The notes: generated by a model from the letters alone, not told the origin. DNA of 64,000 nucleotides from Halichondria panicea (GCF_963675165.1 NC_087393.1:413502-477501), one strand, 5' to 3'; numbered from the stretch's first letter, positions 12,190 to 25,386 are shown. Translations and numbers: made by a program.

Positions 12190-14095
12190 GGGGGGGGGGT
12201 ATGTACTATAAGCTGTATAGTGTGTGCTTATAGCCCATACTTTTTCTTCAAAAATGAAGGATTTTGGCCCAAAATAAATCAATATACAATCTTATAGCTT
12301 TATCAAAGAACACTAACGCAAGTTATGGGCAGTCAAAGCTACAAAACAGGCTAATTTCAGAAAGGCATATGTGGGGATAATTATGTATTGCATACAAGCT
12401 GTGTATAGAGGTACACACTCACCTATGCAAAGAACAGTGAAGATGTCTTGAGACACGGTTCCATCAATCTCCTTGAATGGCACCACCTACACACACACAC
12501 TGGACAATAGACCACACCCACTACCACACCCACCTGTCTTTTAGCACCACTCTTAAACAGACTCCCGGTGAGACTAGACGATGGCAGACTGTACGTGTTC
12601 CGTCCTGCCCCTCGTAACCAGTTCCCCAGCTGTCCACTGACCCCCCTCAGTCGGTCCTCAGGCACACGCTCGAGCCCTCGGCCGTGGGAACAGAGGGTGT
12701 GGAAACAGGAGAGGGACGCGAGGAGACGCTCCTCTTCAGAGCCAGGCTGCATCAACCAGCTGTGTGTGCGTGCAGGAGGTAGTTGCATTAGTGAGAAGTA
12801 GATTGAAAGCCTGGATTCATCCTCAGAAAGTGTTCTCATGCTAAGTTCATTTAGAGTTGGCTCTGTAACTAGAGTTCTGATGGTCCAAATTCAACGATTT
12901 CTTGATTTTTTGAAAGCTTATAAAGAAAATTGGAATAGGCCATAATTTCCCATTTTCAAAAAATAACCATGGTATTTGTCAAAAACAGGCCGAATTAGAC
13001 TTTTGATTTTAACACATCATCTGAAAAGGCCTCTCTCTAAGCATTCAGAAAATCATAAAATTAACGTTATTGGACCAACAAAACTAAAGTTATGGCTGTT
13101 CAAAGATGCTCTATTAATTGTAACGCTCTATGGATTCATACCATTTAAAGACTATCACAATAAAAGATGGGAGGGGCTTACTTGACTAGCTTGGGTGCTA
13201 GAGTGCTGAGCTTCTCCTGACAGTTGGTCTGGGCCAATAGGACGGGGAGGAAGTACGGCACATTGCTCATCTCCACAGGGGGTTTGAAGTCGCTCACGGC
13301 AACATGTCTAGAGGGAGAGAGGTCTTGTAGCACGACACTGGCCAGGAGCCGTACGCGGGGACCTCCCTGTTCCGGTTCCAGAATCAGACTTTGCAGCAGA
13401 CGGAATATGTTTGTTGACAGACTGTGTGTGTGTGGAATGGGAAAATTGTTAGTCCAGATTGCTTAGCCATGGAACCCACCACTACTAACAGAGCATACTA
13501 TTAGCTCTGGTAAGCCCAATAATCAACCTTCCCATTCTTAGATATTAAACTCTGAAATATTACAGCTAACACGTTCTACCTTTAAAGTAGACCTTCTACT
13601 ACCTGTACATAACAAAAATAATAATAACAGAGTGCTACTTACTTGCGACTGTACTTTGTGGCTGCAGTAAGGACATATAGTTGTCTGAGCAGAGTGAGGC
13701 AGCCAGGTCCTCTGTCACTGGACTGGAGCACCTCCCTTAATGACCCCACCCATTCCTCAAACTCTTTACCGTGGACACCTCTGTCAAATCAACCCAGCAA
13801 TAAGTACAGATAATAATTAAGTATTTAAAGTGAAATTTTATGATCTATCCAAAAGTATAAGGATAGAATCGTAAATTGGGGATAAAAACAGTACGGTATG
13901 CATGCTACATGGAACCAACATTGCTTATTGTTCGTTGAGTGAAGTTTTATACATTGGGGCCAAAGTTCTGTCAATACAAATAATTATAAGCTTAACTCTC
14001 TACAGACTAGCTGTATTGCATAGTCTCTCTCACCTAGCTTGCTGGTAGAGGGTGTCCTCAAGAGAGCTGCCATTGCTCCCTGGAGAAAAAGACAT
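8448..14095 (-). CDS. AP5Z1: AP-5 complex subunit zeta-1 (AP5Z1)
   Basis: Sixteen minus-strand exons join in phase: 14095-14034, 13780-13643, 13421-13182, 12759-12534, 12486-12423, 12139-11991, 11936-11720, 11653-11616, 11516-11351, 11186-11111, 10803-10701, 10489-10113, 9848-9590, 9417-9340, 9139-8969 and 8648-8448. The product is 854 residues; human is 807. Diagnostic blocks include TAATKYSR near the start, ALGEYSxxxYDSRCT, a block with KIASRCQDLIPRA, and the C-terminal RANELVHVLKIPSIA. AP5Z1 is the alpha-solenoid subunit of the AP-5 adaptor, which works with SPG11/SPG15 in late-endosome-to-Golgi sorting. One exon is only 38 bp. Exon 7 carries a Ser/Pro-rich insertion that accounts for part of the extra length. 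Several introns contain G-rich or (TG)n tracts directly beside the splice sites. Confidence 0.95.
9161..9208. repeat. G-rich and (TG)n tract, potential G-quadruplex on the + strand
   Basis: Repeated GAGGGGAGGGGAGGGG followed by TGTG and a G9 run, in an AP5Z1 intron a few bases from a splice acceptor. A similar purine tract of GGAGGG and GGAAGGG units occupies 10807-10893 in another AP5Z1 intron. G4 folding is inferred from the G-run spacing only. Confidence 0.5.
12850..13165. repeat. interspersed inverted-repeat element, intronic copy 1
   Basis: The copy carries the family's marker phrases: GGTCCAAATTCAACGATTTC, TTTTGAAAGCTTA, GTATTTGTCAAAAACAGGC, AACACATCATCTGAAAAGG and GTTATTGGACCAACAAAACT. 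The last is followed by AAAGTTATGGCTG. Related copies occur at 34450-34570, 37370-38040, 53366-54715, 54958-55235 and 56995-57115, all in introns. The two ends of a unit are approximate reverse complements of each other. Confidence 0.8.
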
Positions 14096-14145
14096 CTTTG
14101 ACCTCAGCTCATGGAATAGGATTTGGCAAAGATCGCTTGAGCATG

Positions 14146-14189
14146 AGTGGGTGGGGCTGGAGGTTGCAGACTAGCTAGCCCCACCCACT
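14146..14189. repeat. 13-bp inverted repeat upstream of AP5Z1
   Basis: AGTGGGTGGGGCT (14146-14158) and AGCCCCACCCACT (14177-14189) are perfect reverse complements separated by 18 nt. The hairpin lies just upstream of the AP5Z1 start codon, so it is in the promoter or 5' UTR. The arms are CACCC boxes, suitable for KLF/Sp factors; two divergent binding sites are as likely as an RNA hairpin. Confidence 0.7.
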
Positions 14190-14415
14190 TTTGATGCCTT
14201 GACCTCTCTCTCTGAGGTGCGGTTAATTTATGAGACTAAAGCAAATTAACACTGAACACTTCATGCTTCAAAATGTTTCAATATCAAAATAATAATAATA
14301 ATCATAAATAGAATTTGGAATTGATAATTATACAGATAATTATATACAAATAATATTTTGTACAGAAAACTGAACAGCTGAAAAGTTAAGTTAACTAGTT
14401 AGTCTGTCCACTAGT

Positions 14416-17400
14416 TCAGTGTCTCGAAGATTTTGATTTTTTGGCCTTATCAACCTTTCTAATCTTGTACTCATCTCGATGTAACTTTGCTGCCTTTTTA
14501 ATTTTTCTATCACGAGAATCCTTCTTAGATCTACTGTGCTCTTTTTTCTTCTTACTCTTTACTGCCTTCTCCTTCTCTCTTCGATCCCTGCTCTTACTAC
14601 TACTCGAGTGCTTGCGTTTAGAACGCTGCTTCAACTTCTGTAACTTCTTGCGAGCAATTCTCTCGGCCTCAGAATCTTCAGACTCACTACTACTGGAGCT
14701 GCTGTCGTACTCATCACTGCTAATTACAGGCGCTGGTTTGCGTTTCTTGATTTTTTTAGTGTGAACTATGGTCTCAGGAATTGGAATCGGTTCTAACGGT
14801 ATGGAAGATGGAAGGGGCTCGATTATGTTTTCCAATTCTCGTTGTTTGTCCAATTCTCGTTTTTTCTTAGCTCGCTCGATTTCGGCTCGCAGGTCCTCTT
14901 CTGGTGAGAGTGGTTTGGGGGTGTGGCTTGCTTGTTGGGCGACATACGGTGTTATTGGACGTGACCCTCCACTGTCACTGATCTCACCGTCCTCCTTGCC
15001 TGTGTGACAACAACCATGACAACCTGCTTTACACACTATGTGTACATGCACATGTACATGTATGTCCCTAATTACCAATGCAATTAAAATTAATATTAAT
15101 GGTTACAGCAACTTAGCGTTCAACCAAATAACCTGAAATCCACCAAGCTGCTCTTACCTCCACCTTCCTCCTTGTCAGTCTCAGTCTCTGGTGTGACTCC
15201 ACCCAGGACCACACCCAACTCTTGATCCAGGCCGTCAATATCTCCATCGATATGGACTTCCACTAATACTCCATCATCAACATCGCTACTCACAGCCGTC
15301 TGAGTGTCCTCATTCAGTTCCACTTCTATTGTAGAACTATCCTGATCCGGAACCAGAATGGAAAGATCATCCTTCTCCATATTATTATTATTGTTCAACT
15401 CATCGCTATCAGGTTCTTGAACTGTACTAGTCTCCAGGGACTTCCCCTCCACATCTGGTGTGACCTGCTCTGCCTCCTTCAAGGAGCTAGCTTCAGAGGT
15501 GTCTACGATGGAGGATGGTTCGCTGGTTCCCTGTTCTTGGCTTTGACTCTCTCCGACTTCCATAGCGTCTATTGAAGGTGTGGTTGCGGCCTCCCCCTCT
15601 TCACGAGTACTTCTGCTGTGTCTGTGCTTTCTCTTGCTTCTCTTCTTATTCTTGTGTTTATGAGAGCCGTTTTCCTCACCCTCTGAGGGCCCATCAGTAC
15701 GAGATAAAGCAACATCAACTTTAGATCTTTTCCGATCTGGAGATACGCTTCGACTGCGATGTCTTTTAGTCGTTCTTTTCGACACTTCCTCCTTTTTCTC
15801 TCGGCTGTGTGGGCGTTTTCGGTGTGAGCGATGTTTGGTGGTGTGTTCAGTTTCTCGTTCTTGCACGTGTCGTGATCGTTTGTGTGCGTGCGTTTTTATT
15901 TTCCTTGAAGTTGTTTTGTGCTTCTTTTGGTGAGGGGATCGAGAACGTGATCGAGAATCGTAGCTCCATGATCTGGAACGGGATCTGCTATTCGAGCCGG
16001 TATTGGATCCTGACCAACTGGAATTGGAACCAGGAGTGTTAGATCTACTGCCAGTCTTTTTTGTCCTGGAAGAATTTTAGAATGAGTTACATGTATGTAC
16101 AATTGCGTTGGGTACATGCATGTACAATGTACGTTATTCACTAGTTTCAGACAACAACTTGAATACAAGATACACGATCAATGAATAATTTTACTCACAA
16201 AAGTTTCAACAGCTTCTGTTGTCTGTAGAATTCGTCGGCACTGAGTGGCGGAGGGGAGGGGCTAGTCTTGCCATGGCTCAGGAGGAGGTCAGCAGCACTG
16301 GAGGGAGGAAGAACCTCACTTACATGATTGTACATGGTGATACAACGATCAGTATAGACGGAATTTTGGGCCTAATTAAGATTGCTACTTAACATCTAGT
16401 TCACCTGACATCAATCAACAAACGAATCGGCTAGGTTGACCCCCTAGCTTACATGCGGAAGATGTTGTGCCTCTACAGTACTGAGACTACACTATATATG
16501 CACACCTGGTTAGTCGTGGTTGAGGGAGCAAGGTGGGAGCCAGGAGGTGGGCGGGAGGATAGACACCAGGACGCAGGAGGTGGGCCCTGGGGTCCATTTT
16601 TATCACTGGTACACTTCCTGTGAGGCAGGAAGTACAGGAATGCTAGTATTGCTGTGTAGTCAGCAGTATTTACATGACTTGTACAGATGCTAAGTCATGT
16701 AATAGTAAATGCTAGCTAAGTAATTTAACCTGGAGGCAACAGTACATACAATCAACGTATGTAGATACTGTATACAATATGGTTACCTGCTGAGCTTATA
16801 CCAGCCAGACCATTCAGCATAATCTTTTCTAGTTTCAAGTTTGCCTCTGCCAGGAGAGGGGAGTCCGGGGTACATGGTGTAGGCGGGCTGGCAGGTGTAA
16901 CCATAGTGTTGCTCTCACTGACAGCAGCTGCTGTGCTGTTGGTGACTGCCTCGCTGGCTGTCTTATCTGAAGGACCATCTGTAGTGTCGTTGTTGTTTCG
17001 TGGAGAGTTGATTTCAGTGATTGTGGTAGAAGTGGAGTCTTGTGATTGAGTAGCACTGGTTGTGAGGATGGTGGAAGCCTTAGCAGTGGTGTGTGGGGAT
17101 TGTGAGGGTGTGGGTGTGGGGGCGGGGAGACGGATGGCCAGCGGAGCTTGTTTGACGAATCCCCTAGCAACTGCTTCGCTTTTCTCCTCAGCTGCCTTCA
17201 GTTGGAAATTCTTAGCAGCCTGCATACGAGTGTGTGTGTGTGTGTGTGTGTGTGCGTGCGTGCGTGTGTGTGTGACAATGCAATGAGGCTAAACCTGTAA
17301 AGGTTGTACAGTTAAAGCAATTTTATAACTATATTGAGCATGAAAGAGAGAAATCTCTTAGATAATTATTATGCATAACATACACTATTAGCGTAAGCTT

Positions 17401-17768
17401 TCCCAGCTCATCAAAAGTACATAAAGAAGATATAGACACAACACTAGACCACACACACTACTCACTGTTCTGAGTGCTTTGTTGGGAGCCAGTCTCTCTG
17501 GTGACACATCAGAGGCCTTACACATGGGACAAGTGAACTCCTTCTCACAGAGGTGGTCCTGGATACACTCATAACAGAAGCTCTCCCCACAGCAAGGGAT
17601 GATGACTGCATCGCGTACCAGCTCCTTACACAGATGACAGAGAAGCTCCGGTGGAACCTTGGCCTCTTTAGGAGCCTCCATTGCAGCACCTGTCTTCTTG
17701 CCCTTCATCTGGGAGTTGAGGAATGCTTGACTGTGTGTGTGTGTGTGTGGAGTGTGTGTGTGTGTGTG

Positions 17769-17803
<35 letters not shown>

Positions 17804-19985
17804 GGGGGTTAACTATGTATGAAGGACATTAATGATAATTTTCGTAACATTTTTTATATAACAGATATGTGACTTACTAGTCTACGGCTCGTACAACAAG
17901 GTTGCCATGACGATCCATCATAGCCCCCTGTACGTCGCCAGGGGCAGGGATCAACTGATTGGACGGAGTTCCTCGGACGGGCTTGTAGCGGTAGTTGTCG
18001 AATTTGGGGTCCTATATCGCAAAAAAACAACATTATTAATCATTTATCGTGAATAAAGAGAGTACACACATACCCCGTTGGTTGGGCATTGATTGATGAA
18101 GTGCCCTTGTTGCCCACAGCGATAGCAGCGATAGGTGGGCGGAGGAGGTCTCGTCATCATACCCCCACCACCTACACCACCTCCTCCTCCTCCGCCACCT
18201 CCTCTGCGAGGGCCAGCAAACTTGACATACCTGTAAAGAAGCAGATCAACTTGAATAGACCGTACACTCAGTATGGAAAGCAGTGTACGTAACACGTAAT
18301 GTGTGTACCTTGAAGGGTTGTAGTCCTCAGCCGATTGGTTCATCATGGCAATCATCTTCTCCTCTTCAGTCGCATTTGCCTTGGAGAGGTCGGGCATCTG
18401 TACAGCCAGGGGGTGGGAATGATGTATCACCCTTATCAGCGTAAACTACTATATTGGCTTTATTCATGCTTAGTTAGGAAATTTCCATACAATGTCCTAG
18501 GACATTCAATGGTTGTTAATTAAACCACAAGAATTTGTGAGTGCACCATTTTATTTGTGGTACACGCACCTTGGCGAGTTGTTCGGCGGATAGCTTCCCG
18601 TCCTGCACCGTCTCCGAGGCCGAGGTAAGTGCAGGGAGGGCAGTGGAGGGGATTCCCCCGGTAGTGGTAGCCCTGGACGATGCCTTGAGGAACATAGCAT
18701 ACAGTCATACACAAACGATTACGTGGATGCTACTACATCCTGTAACACGAGTACGGAACAATACCCTTATAGCATACAAGTGCAAGTGCAAATACATGTT
18801 GAATACAATGTACAGTACATGCAATATCCATTAATTAAAATTAACAACCGAAATGTACCTCATCATTAATTCACAGAGCAAATTTAGTAATCACTAAAAA
18901 AGCCCAAGCAACCATATATCCTAGTAACAGTTCACGTACGACAAGGGAGAAGACAATAGTCACTGAGCACATGCAATGCCTCTAATTAGACACCCACCCA
19001 CCCCGAAAAAAAAAACTTGATACAACAGTACGGCGGCCAAAGGCAGTCACACGCGTACTTGTACCTGAACATCCATTGCACAAAACTGACTGAATTTGAT
19101 ATATATAATACTAAAGTGATTTTAAGAGTCCTCAGGTATGAGGTAATACTAACAGCAGTCCACTTCTTGAAGGTACGGTAATATAGGTAAGATACAGAGG
19201 TGGAGGCTAATAGACATACTGGTTGTGGGAGGGAGGGGTCTTGATTCCTGTAGTGTGTGGGTGTGTGAGATGGGGAACACTGATACATGTACATGTAAGT
19301 GAACACACGTACACCATAAAACCAAAACATGTACACACAGTGTATAATCTTGAAACTGTTTTAATAACTATCTTTACGTACATTCAGGAAATGTTTCCAA
19401 CACGCATTGAGGAAGTAAGTTACTGAACCTCTCAATAGACTATAGACTATACAGTACACACAACAATAGACTCAAGTAACACTGTATGTCAACTGAACTG
19501 TGGTGGTGGTACTCACTGTGTTTTGGGTATCTTGGGAGCATTGACGAGGGGAACACGACTGATAATCACCGAGGAGTTGCGTGATACCATCTCATTGTCA
19601 TCCTTGTACACTGCACACGCACACACAAAGAGATCTCATAATTATAATTATTGGACCACATCCAAATACATAGCACACACAAAGAAACCACGAACATCAT
19701 AATTATATACACAGGCAGACAAAATCTTGCTCACTTTGGACCTAACAATGATAGGACATGTACGTATACAATAGCACCACATTTATATCTAATATAAACC
19801 GTTAATATTTATGTACATTTCTTGCTCTGTGCGTCCCTGACACTCAGAGAGTACTGGTTGGCTCCGCCGATCTTCTTCTGTTTCATTATAGCCTCCTTAA
19901 GCTCCCCCAGGGAAATCTGGAGTCCTCCAAACGACACTTTCTCATACTCCAAGTTGCTCTTGAACTTGAAATGGATACAAGACAT
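14416..19985 (-). CDS. RBBP6: E3 ubiquitin ligase RBBP6 (DWNN, zinc knuckle, RING, RS-rich tail)
   Basis: Thirteen minus-strand exons join in phase: 19985-19817, 19610-19517, 19247-19220, 18683-18570, 18397-18309, 18230-18074, 18011-17878, 17730-17466, 17219-16787, 16617-16506, 16297-16199, 16065-15158 and 14999-14416. The product is 1,061 residues; human is 1,792. It starts MSCIHFKFKSN, the ubiquitin-like DWNN domain at residues 1-80. A CCHC knuckle (CYRCGQQGHFINQCP) lies near residue 205 and a RING/U-box (CHLC, CCGESFCYEC, CPMC) near 290-335. The second half is Arg/Ser/Lys-rich like splicing factors. RBBP6 joins 3'-end pre-mRNA processing and ubiquitinates p53- and YB-1-type clients in nuclear speckles. 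A glycine run precedes the knuckle. The third exon is a 28-bp micro-exon. The shorter tail lacks clear Rb- and p53-binding segments, as in invertebrate SNAMA-type proteins. Confidence 0.95.
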
Positions 19986-20234
19986 CTTTGACAACTCTCT
20001 TTAGCTCACACACTCTGTAGGAACAAGACAACAGTAACCTGAGTCTAGTAGGGCCTAAAGACAGTACCTAGAGCTATAGTAAAGCTAACTTACCTTCTGT
20101 TTGTAATTGTATGGCCAAAGAGACATCAATTAATATTATTTACTAGCGTTCGTAGTCTACATGTGATATCGTATCTATTTAGACGGAATAGAGAAAAATT
20201 GGAAATTAAAATAACCCACATGGCTTTTGCAAAG

Positions 20235-21775
20235 ATGAGCAACTTAGCAACAACACTACTCGAGATGGACACAGTCCTCACTCCAGACTCTGTAGAATGG
20301 TGTCCAATGGACTCTGCGAGACCTCTGATAGCGCTGGGGACCTATCAGCTGGACGAGGCGACGAGAGAGAGGCGAGGGTCGCTCAGTCTGTACCAGTATG
20401 CGTATGGAGAGGTTGCTTTGACTCAAGTAGCTCAGAATAAAACAGATGATATCAAGAATGGAATCCTGGACATGAAATGGTGTGTGTTCAACAAAGTTCT
20501 AGTGTGTAAGACTTGTGTACAGTGCTATCATAGGAGAGGGGACGGTGTGTGTCTGGCCCTGGCTGGTTCTGATGGAACTGTATCGTTACTGAGAGTATCT
20601 CAAACACCACATTCAATAGTGAGTATCGTGTGTACATCAGCCACTGCATGTACTGGATGATCGTGTGTACAGGATGTGGAGGTATTGCAGCGTGCTGAGC
20701 TGGCTGGTAGCCCTGAACAATCACCCCTCTGTCTGTCTCTAGACTGGAGCAAGTCGACAGAGTAAGCTATAACTGTTTCTGGATGTGTAATAATATCACC
20801 TAGAACTTTAATAGTAGCTCAGATAGCTCCACAACAAGAGCCTGACAGTCGCCTAAATAATCGACAGCCATGTGTGTAGTAATCATGATGCTAACGAAAC
20901 TTTTGTTATACATACATGTATGTACCTATAGCTTAACTAGCCTCTACGCTTAATGAGCTGATTGTGCATGGCTAGTATTCTTATGTCACAAGCTGTGGTG
21001 TACGTTATGCAGGAAAGATATTGCAGTAAGTGACTCCAAGGGACAGCTGAGCCTGGTGAAACTGTCAGAGGCAGAAGGAACAGTCTCGAGGCAATGGAGT
21101 GCTCATAGCTACGAAGCGTGGATTGTGGCTTTCGGGTGGTACGAACCCTGGACCCTGTACTCTGGTGGTGATGACTCTAGACTGTGTGTGTGGGACTGTA
21201 GGACTCCGTGTAGTAGACCAACACTGGTCAGCAAGAGGTAGGGCTATTGTATTTAATTCATGCTTTAATTTGCTCCATGCAGGCACACAATGGGAGTGTG
21301 CAGCTTACAATCTCATCCTACTAAAGGCCATCTCCTAGCATCAGGCAGGTGAGCAGTCTCACAGACCCCCCGCATGCATACACATACCCCTCACATGCAT
21401 ACACATATCCCCCCACATGCATATACACTTACCCCCCACAGCTATGACGAGACTCTCCTGCTGTGGGACACTCGGAGCATGACCACACCTCTCAAAGAGG
21501 CTCACCTCGGTGGAGGGATATGGAGAATCAAATGGAACACTGAGCACTCAGACCTACTAGCCACAGCTTGTATGCACAATGGCTTCCAGCTGGTCCACTG
21601 TCACCTAGACTCCTCTACAGAGCCTGAGGTTGTGTGTGAATATCAGCAGCACAAGTCCCTGGCCTACGGCATAGACTGGACTCCATTACATAGTGGTAGT
21701 GATGTCCTAACTCTGGCTAGCTGCTCTTTTTATGATCACTCGATGCACGTTTGGTCTGCCTCCTGTATCACTTAA
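20235..21775 (+). CDS. DPH7: diphthine methyltransferase DPH7 (WD-repeat protein)
   Basis: Exons 20235-20618, 20673-20761, 21013-21237, 21283-21348 and 21442-21775 join in phase to 365 residues. The match to DPH7/WDR85 runs throughout: SVEWCP near the start, GTYQL, ILDMKW, SLDWSKS, the SAHSYEAWIVAF/YSGGDD block, RHTMGVCS, GSYDETLLLWDTR, GGxWRIKW and the terminal ASCSFYDHSMHVW. DPH7 is a WD40 propeller that demethylates diphthine methyl ester during diphthamide synthesis on elongation factor 2. ATGs at 20163 and 20220 are also in frame; 20235 best fits the family length. It lies head to head with RBBP6 (about 250 bp) and tail to tail with the next gene (83 bp). Confidence 0.93.
21352..21440. 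repeat. short CATGCATACACAT minisatellite filling a DPH7 intron
   Basis: About three roughly 30-bp units built of runs of C plus CATGCATACACAT occupy nearly all of the 93-bp last intron. Confidence 0.75.
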
Positions 21776-21857
21776 TTCTTTGTATTATACAATTTTGAAT
21801 CATAATTAATAGTGAAGATTTTAATAGTGAAGATATATACAATTATGACAAATAATT

Positions 21858-23157
21858 TTAGGAGTTTGGTTTAGACTTCTTATTGACAGAAAGATGTTCA
21901 CAACTACTTATTCTCTTTCTACATGAGCTAATAGTTAAATCGAGGATTTCAGGCTTTAGTTTCTGTGCCAAGTGATGCGCCCACAAAGCCAGTTCCACAT
22001 CATGGGCTGTCCAGTGGGTCTTGTCTGGGCCATTAGGGGACACTGTAGCACCATTAGGGGACACTGTAGCACCTGGAAATAGGAGAAACGTGAAATTATA
22101 CAATCTACATAATTATATAAAAGCATGTTTCTGGCAAACCTAAATATACTAACATATTGTGTTGAGTTCTTTGGCTTTATCTCCCACTGCCTCGGTGTAG
22201 GAGAGATAGTGTTTGAGTGTGTAGTCGAGTTTGCCCAGTCCTGGTACAGCCATCACAGCCTCGTCCGCCATAAAGGGAGCATTGTCTGGGGCAGCAGCAC
22301 ACAACAGGGCTGCAAGGGGGGATGATGGTAGGGTACGATGGTTGTTGGGACCACTATAATTAGGACTGGGAACGAAACTATTTCTACAGTCAACATGAAA
22401 ATCATGCCTTGATTGTTTTTTATGCAAATGCATGAACCTTAAAAAAATTGAAAATATAGGTATACAGTAACAATTAGAGACCACCCTCCCCCCCCCCCCA
22501 CACACACACACACACCTGAAGCAGTGGCTGGTCCCACTCCCCTCAGCTGACACAGGGTCTCCACCGCTCCCTTCAAATTGGGGAGTAGGGAAAACCCCTT
22601 CCTGGTCACCCTCTCCACACTCTCCGGACTGTTCTCTCTGATCAATTCTGTTAAACGAGGCCGAAACTTGCCACGCTAGAGGAAATAAGATTTAAAACAA
22701 TAATAACTATGAAAATCTAGAAATTGTTTGACCTAATTTCGACCAACTATGGCCGGCCGGCGGGCCGCAGGATTTATCATATGTCATACCGTGAGTTTCC
22801 AAGCCATCAGTTTGCAAAGCTCTTCGTGTTTCAAGTGAGGCTCCTCCCTGGAGGACACCACATCAGGGAGCTCATCTTGATACCTGGAGAGGTGAAACAT
22901 CAATCAATTTATATTGACATTCTATACTGGTTACTTCTATACCATGTGTCCAGTTCAAGCAGAGTGTGTTTCTTTGGCTTTGAGCTCTTTTTCTCCTTCT
23001 GTGCAGATATCTCTTCGATGATGGAGTGGTAGCAGTTGTAGGAGGCCCTCCAAAGCTGTAGATCACAGCTCTCAAATAGACCACTTGCAGCAGCAGCCAT
23101 GCTTAGCTTTGTGAAGGGAGGGGGTGTGTCAGCTCTGGCTATAGTCTTGCGGGCCAT
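21858..23157 (-). CDS. conserved helix-hairpin-helix protein of unknown function
   Basis: Five minus-strand exons, 23157-22943, 22883-22790, 22675-22516, 22309-22154 and 22072-21858, join in phase to 279 residues. Recognisable blocks are ELCKLMAWKLTRGKFRPRL, then LRGVGPATASALLCAAAPDN, a helix-hairpin-helix of the DNA-glycosylase/ligase type. The next block is PFMADEAVMAVPG. I recall this arrangement from conserved uncharacterised proteins of fungi, plants and animals. No catalytic lysine or aspartate of HhH-GPD glycosylases can be assigned, so activity is unknown and DNA binding is inference. The last exon contains a 21-bp in-frame duplication (GATVSPN twice). The start could instead be the ATG at 23100. 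The start codon is only about 105 bp from that of the divergent RRM gene. Confidence 0.8.
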
Positions 23158-23261
23158 ACCGCATAAATAAAAAATAAAAACGTCTGGCCCGAACGACTAG
23201 CAAGGGGTGTGTCAGCTAGGTGGTCTACCCACGTACGTGGAGTAGAGTATACAGGAACACA

Positions 23262-24141
23262 ATGTCAGCCCAAAGGGAAGGAAGGAGGCTTAGAAGAATC
23301 AAGTAAGCTACTCACTTGGTTTACGTAAGCTTTGATCTCATTCACCCATGTTGTTGGTTATGGGTTGCCTATTGATGCATAAAATAGTGGAATCTAGCTG
23401 AGTACCTCAGCTATTAATCGGTAGCATATCTCACTCATTGTTAATAATTACCACAGATGGTGGAATGGACAAAAAAAGCAGTTGGTGAAATCTGAAACTC
23501 CGACTGAGGAAGGCAGTACGCTTCCAGTGACGTCTGTACGGAAACACAGGAGTACAACAATTGCAGTGAAACAAACAACTGGCTCAGGTCGTGGCTTCCG
23601 GTCCCAAATTACAGGATCTGATTTTGTATCTGATACCGATATTACCAGGAATGATGCTGCTCACATGATACACACGCCATCTGCACCACTTCCGAAAGTA
23701 TATCATAGTTCAAGTGATGAAGACGACGTTACAGAACCAACAGTGGACACCCCATCAACTGATATTACGGACACTCCTACTGATGATGTCATTAAGACTC
23801 AGAGTAAACAAAAACGTCGCTACCTTTTATTCTTAGGCAACATTTCCATGGACGCCACACAAGAAGATATTCAGACGCATTTCAAGAAAAAGGGTGTGGT
23901 TTTCAAAGAGCTACGACTGCTCACGTACAAAGACACGGGCAAGTCACGAGGGTGTGCTTTTGCAGAGTTTGAAAATGATCGTTTGATGAAAAATGCTCTC
24001 AAGTTTCATCGCAGTAAACTGAAGGGAAAGGCAATAAACATCGAGGTGACGTGTGGGGGCGGGGGAAAAGGAGCAGACAGAAGAGCCAAAATTGAACATA
24101 AGAACAGGAAACAAAGAGTAGCTAGAGCCAAAAAAATCTAA
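23262..24141 (+). CDS. Nop6-like nucleolar RRM protein
   Basis: Two exons, 23262-23302 and 23457-24141, join in phase to 241 residues. A Ser/Thr/Asp-rich N-terminal half is followed by one RRM at about residues 135-210. RNP2 reads LLFLGNI and RNP1 reads SRGCAFAEF. Then come KLKGKAINIEV, a TCGGGGKG glycine turn and a basic tail (ADRRAKIEHKNRKQ). The RRM followed by a glycine turn and basic tail matches yeast Nop6 and its animal relatives, which bind rRNA during 40S assembly. Orthology to a named animal gene was not settled; RBM34-type proteins are the alternative. Confidence 0.8.
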
Positions 24142-25225
24142 CACTGATTGAAAAAAACTCTACCCTGGAATTTATTGAATAGTAAGTTATTCATTTTTTG
24201 GCATGTTCGTTTGTGTGTGTGTGGATTCACTCTGTGGGGAAGTTATGTTTATTTCTTGCTAAATGTCAATACTGAGTATTGTCCAACTGTCACATTAGTG
24301 AGCTTGGTCAAGTGTGGAGATGGTTTGTGTTAAGTATCCATGAGGCTGCACGCGCACATGTAATTGAACTGTTAATGTGCAAATTCCAAATAGTTAGAAA
24401 CTGACTCCAGATTGTCTACTCCCCCCCTCCACCCATAGAGCCGACTCCAGGCTGTCTAGCTCCCCCCCCCCTTAGAGACAATTAATGCATCTTGAAATTC
24501 CCCCTTAGTATGATTTTGTGTGGTATAGTTCTCAATGTATGTAGACGCTAATCATTAACGGAACATTCTGTTATCGTTTCATGATCTGTGTACATGTACC
24601 TACTTAGTTAAATACGTACATGCTTAACCTCCAAATATCTGCTTATGCTGGGTCAACAGGTTGTTATTCTAGCCTTTGATGGCCATTAGTTGTCCTTACT
24701 AGTATAGCTCTATGTGTAACTTTATCCCTTCATAACAGGCGTCATTAAATGCCATTCAGCAATGATAATAGGGAACTGTTTGGAAACGCACAATTATCCA
24801 TGATATGCGTGAGTGCCTGTTTATGTTGACATGTTTACAGCTGTCTCTTGCTTTGAGTGCAGTCAGTTCACCCCCCCACACACTGACCTCACTACCAAGC
24901 TAGCTAGTGAGTCCAGGCAGAGCCATTTTTGCTCATTTTAGCATATACGCTAATTTGGTATGTGCTGTAGCATGGCCTGGGGGTCAACTGTAGCCTAGGT
25001 GACATTGTCTGTTCATATGTGGAATGTAGCTTGAAGCATGTCCCTTGGGGCTTTTCATCTAATTGAAGTCTTGAACCTGAAAAACGCCCCACCACTGTAG
25101 TAGGGGCAACACGACTCTAAGTAATGAAATGTATGCTGAGTTGTAGATTTGCTTACTATGGAAATAATTGTGTGTGTGCGTGGGTATTGCATAGTTAATG
25201 GTGTGCAGTATTATAATAAGTCTAC
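24142..25225. other. intergenic, nothing recognised
   Basis: No ORF with protein-like composition and no RNA gene were seen. Two short copies of a phrase ending CTCCAGATTGTCTA/CTCCAGGCTGTCTA followed by C-runs occur near 24408-24475. Confidence 0.6.
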
Positions 25226-25386
25226 GCATGTACATGCATGTAGGTATATGTACATGCATGTAGGTATATGTACATGCATGTAGGTATATGTACATGCATG
25301 TGGGTACATGTACATGCATGTAGGTATATGTACATGCATGTAGGTACATGTACATGCATGTAGGTACATGTACATGCATGTAGGTA
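25226..25386. repeat. 20-bp minisatellite, about eight units
   Basis: The unit TACATGCATGTAGGTATATG is repeated about eight times, with TATATG or TACATG ends. Each unit contains the palindrome TACATGCATGTA, so single strands could form a chain of small hairpins. Confidence 0.95.

Noticed and set aside
20489-20532. Possible tiny intron in DPH7
   Set aside because: GT and AG positions exist, but every choice breaks the phase or gives an intron under 30 bp. The read-through frame is open, so it was kept as exon.
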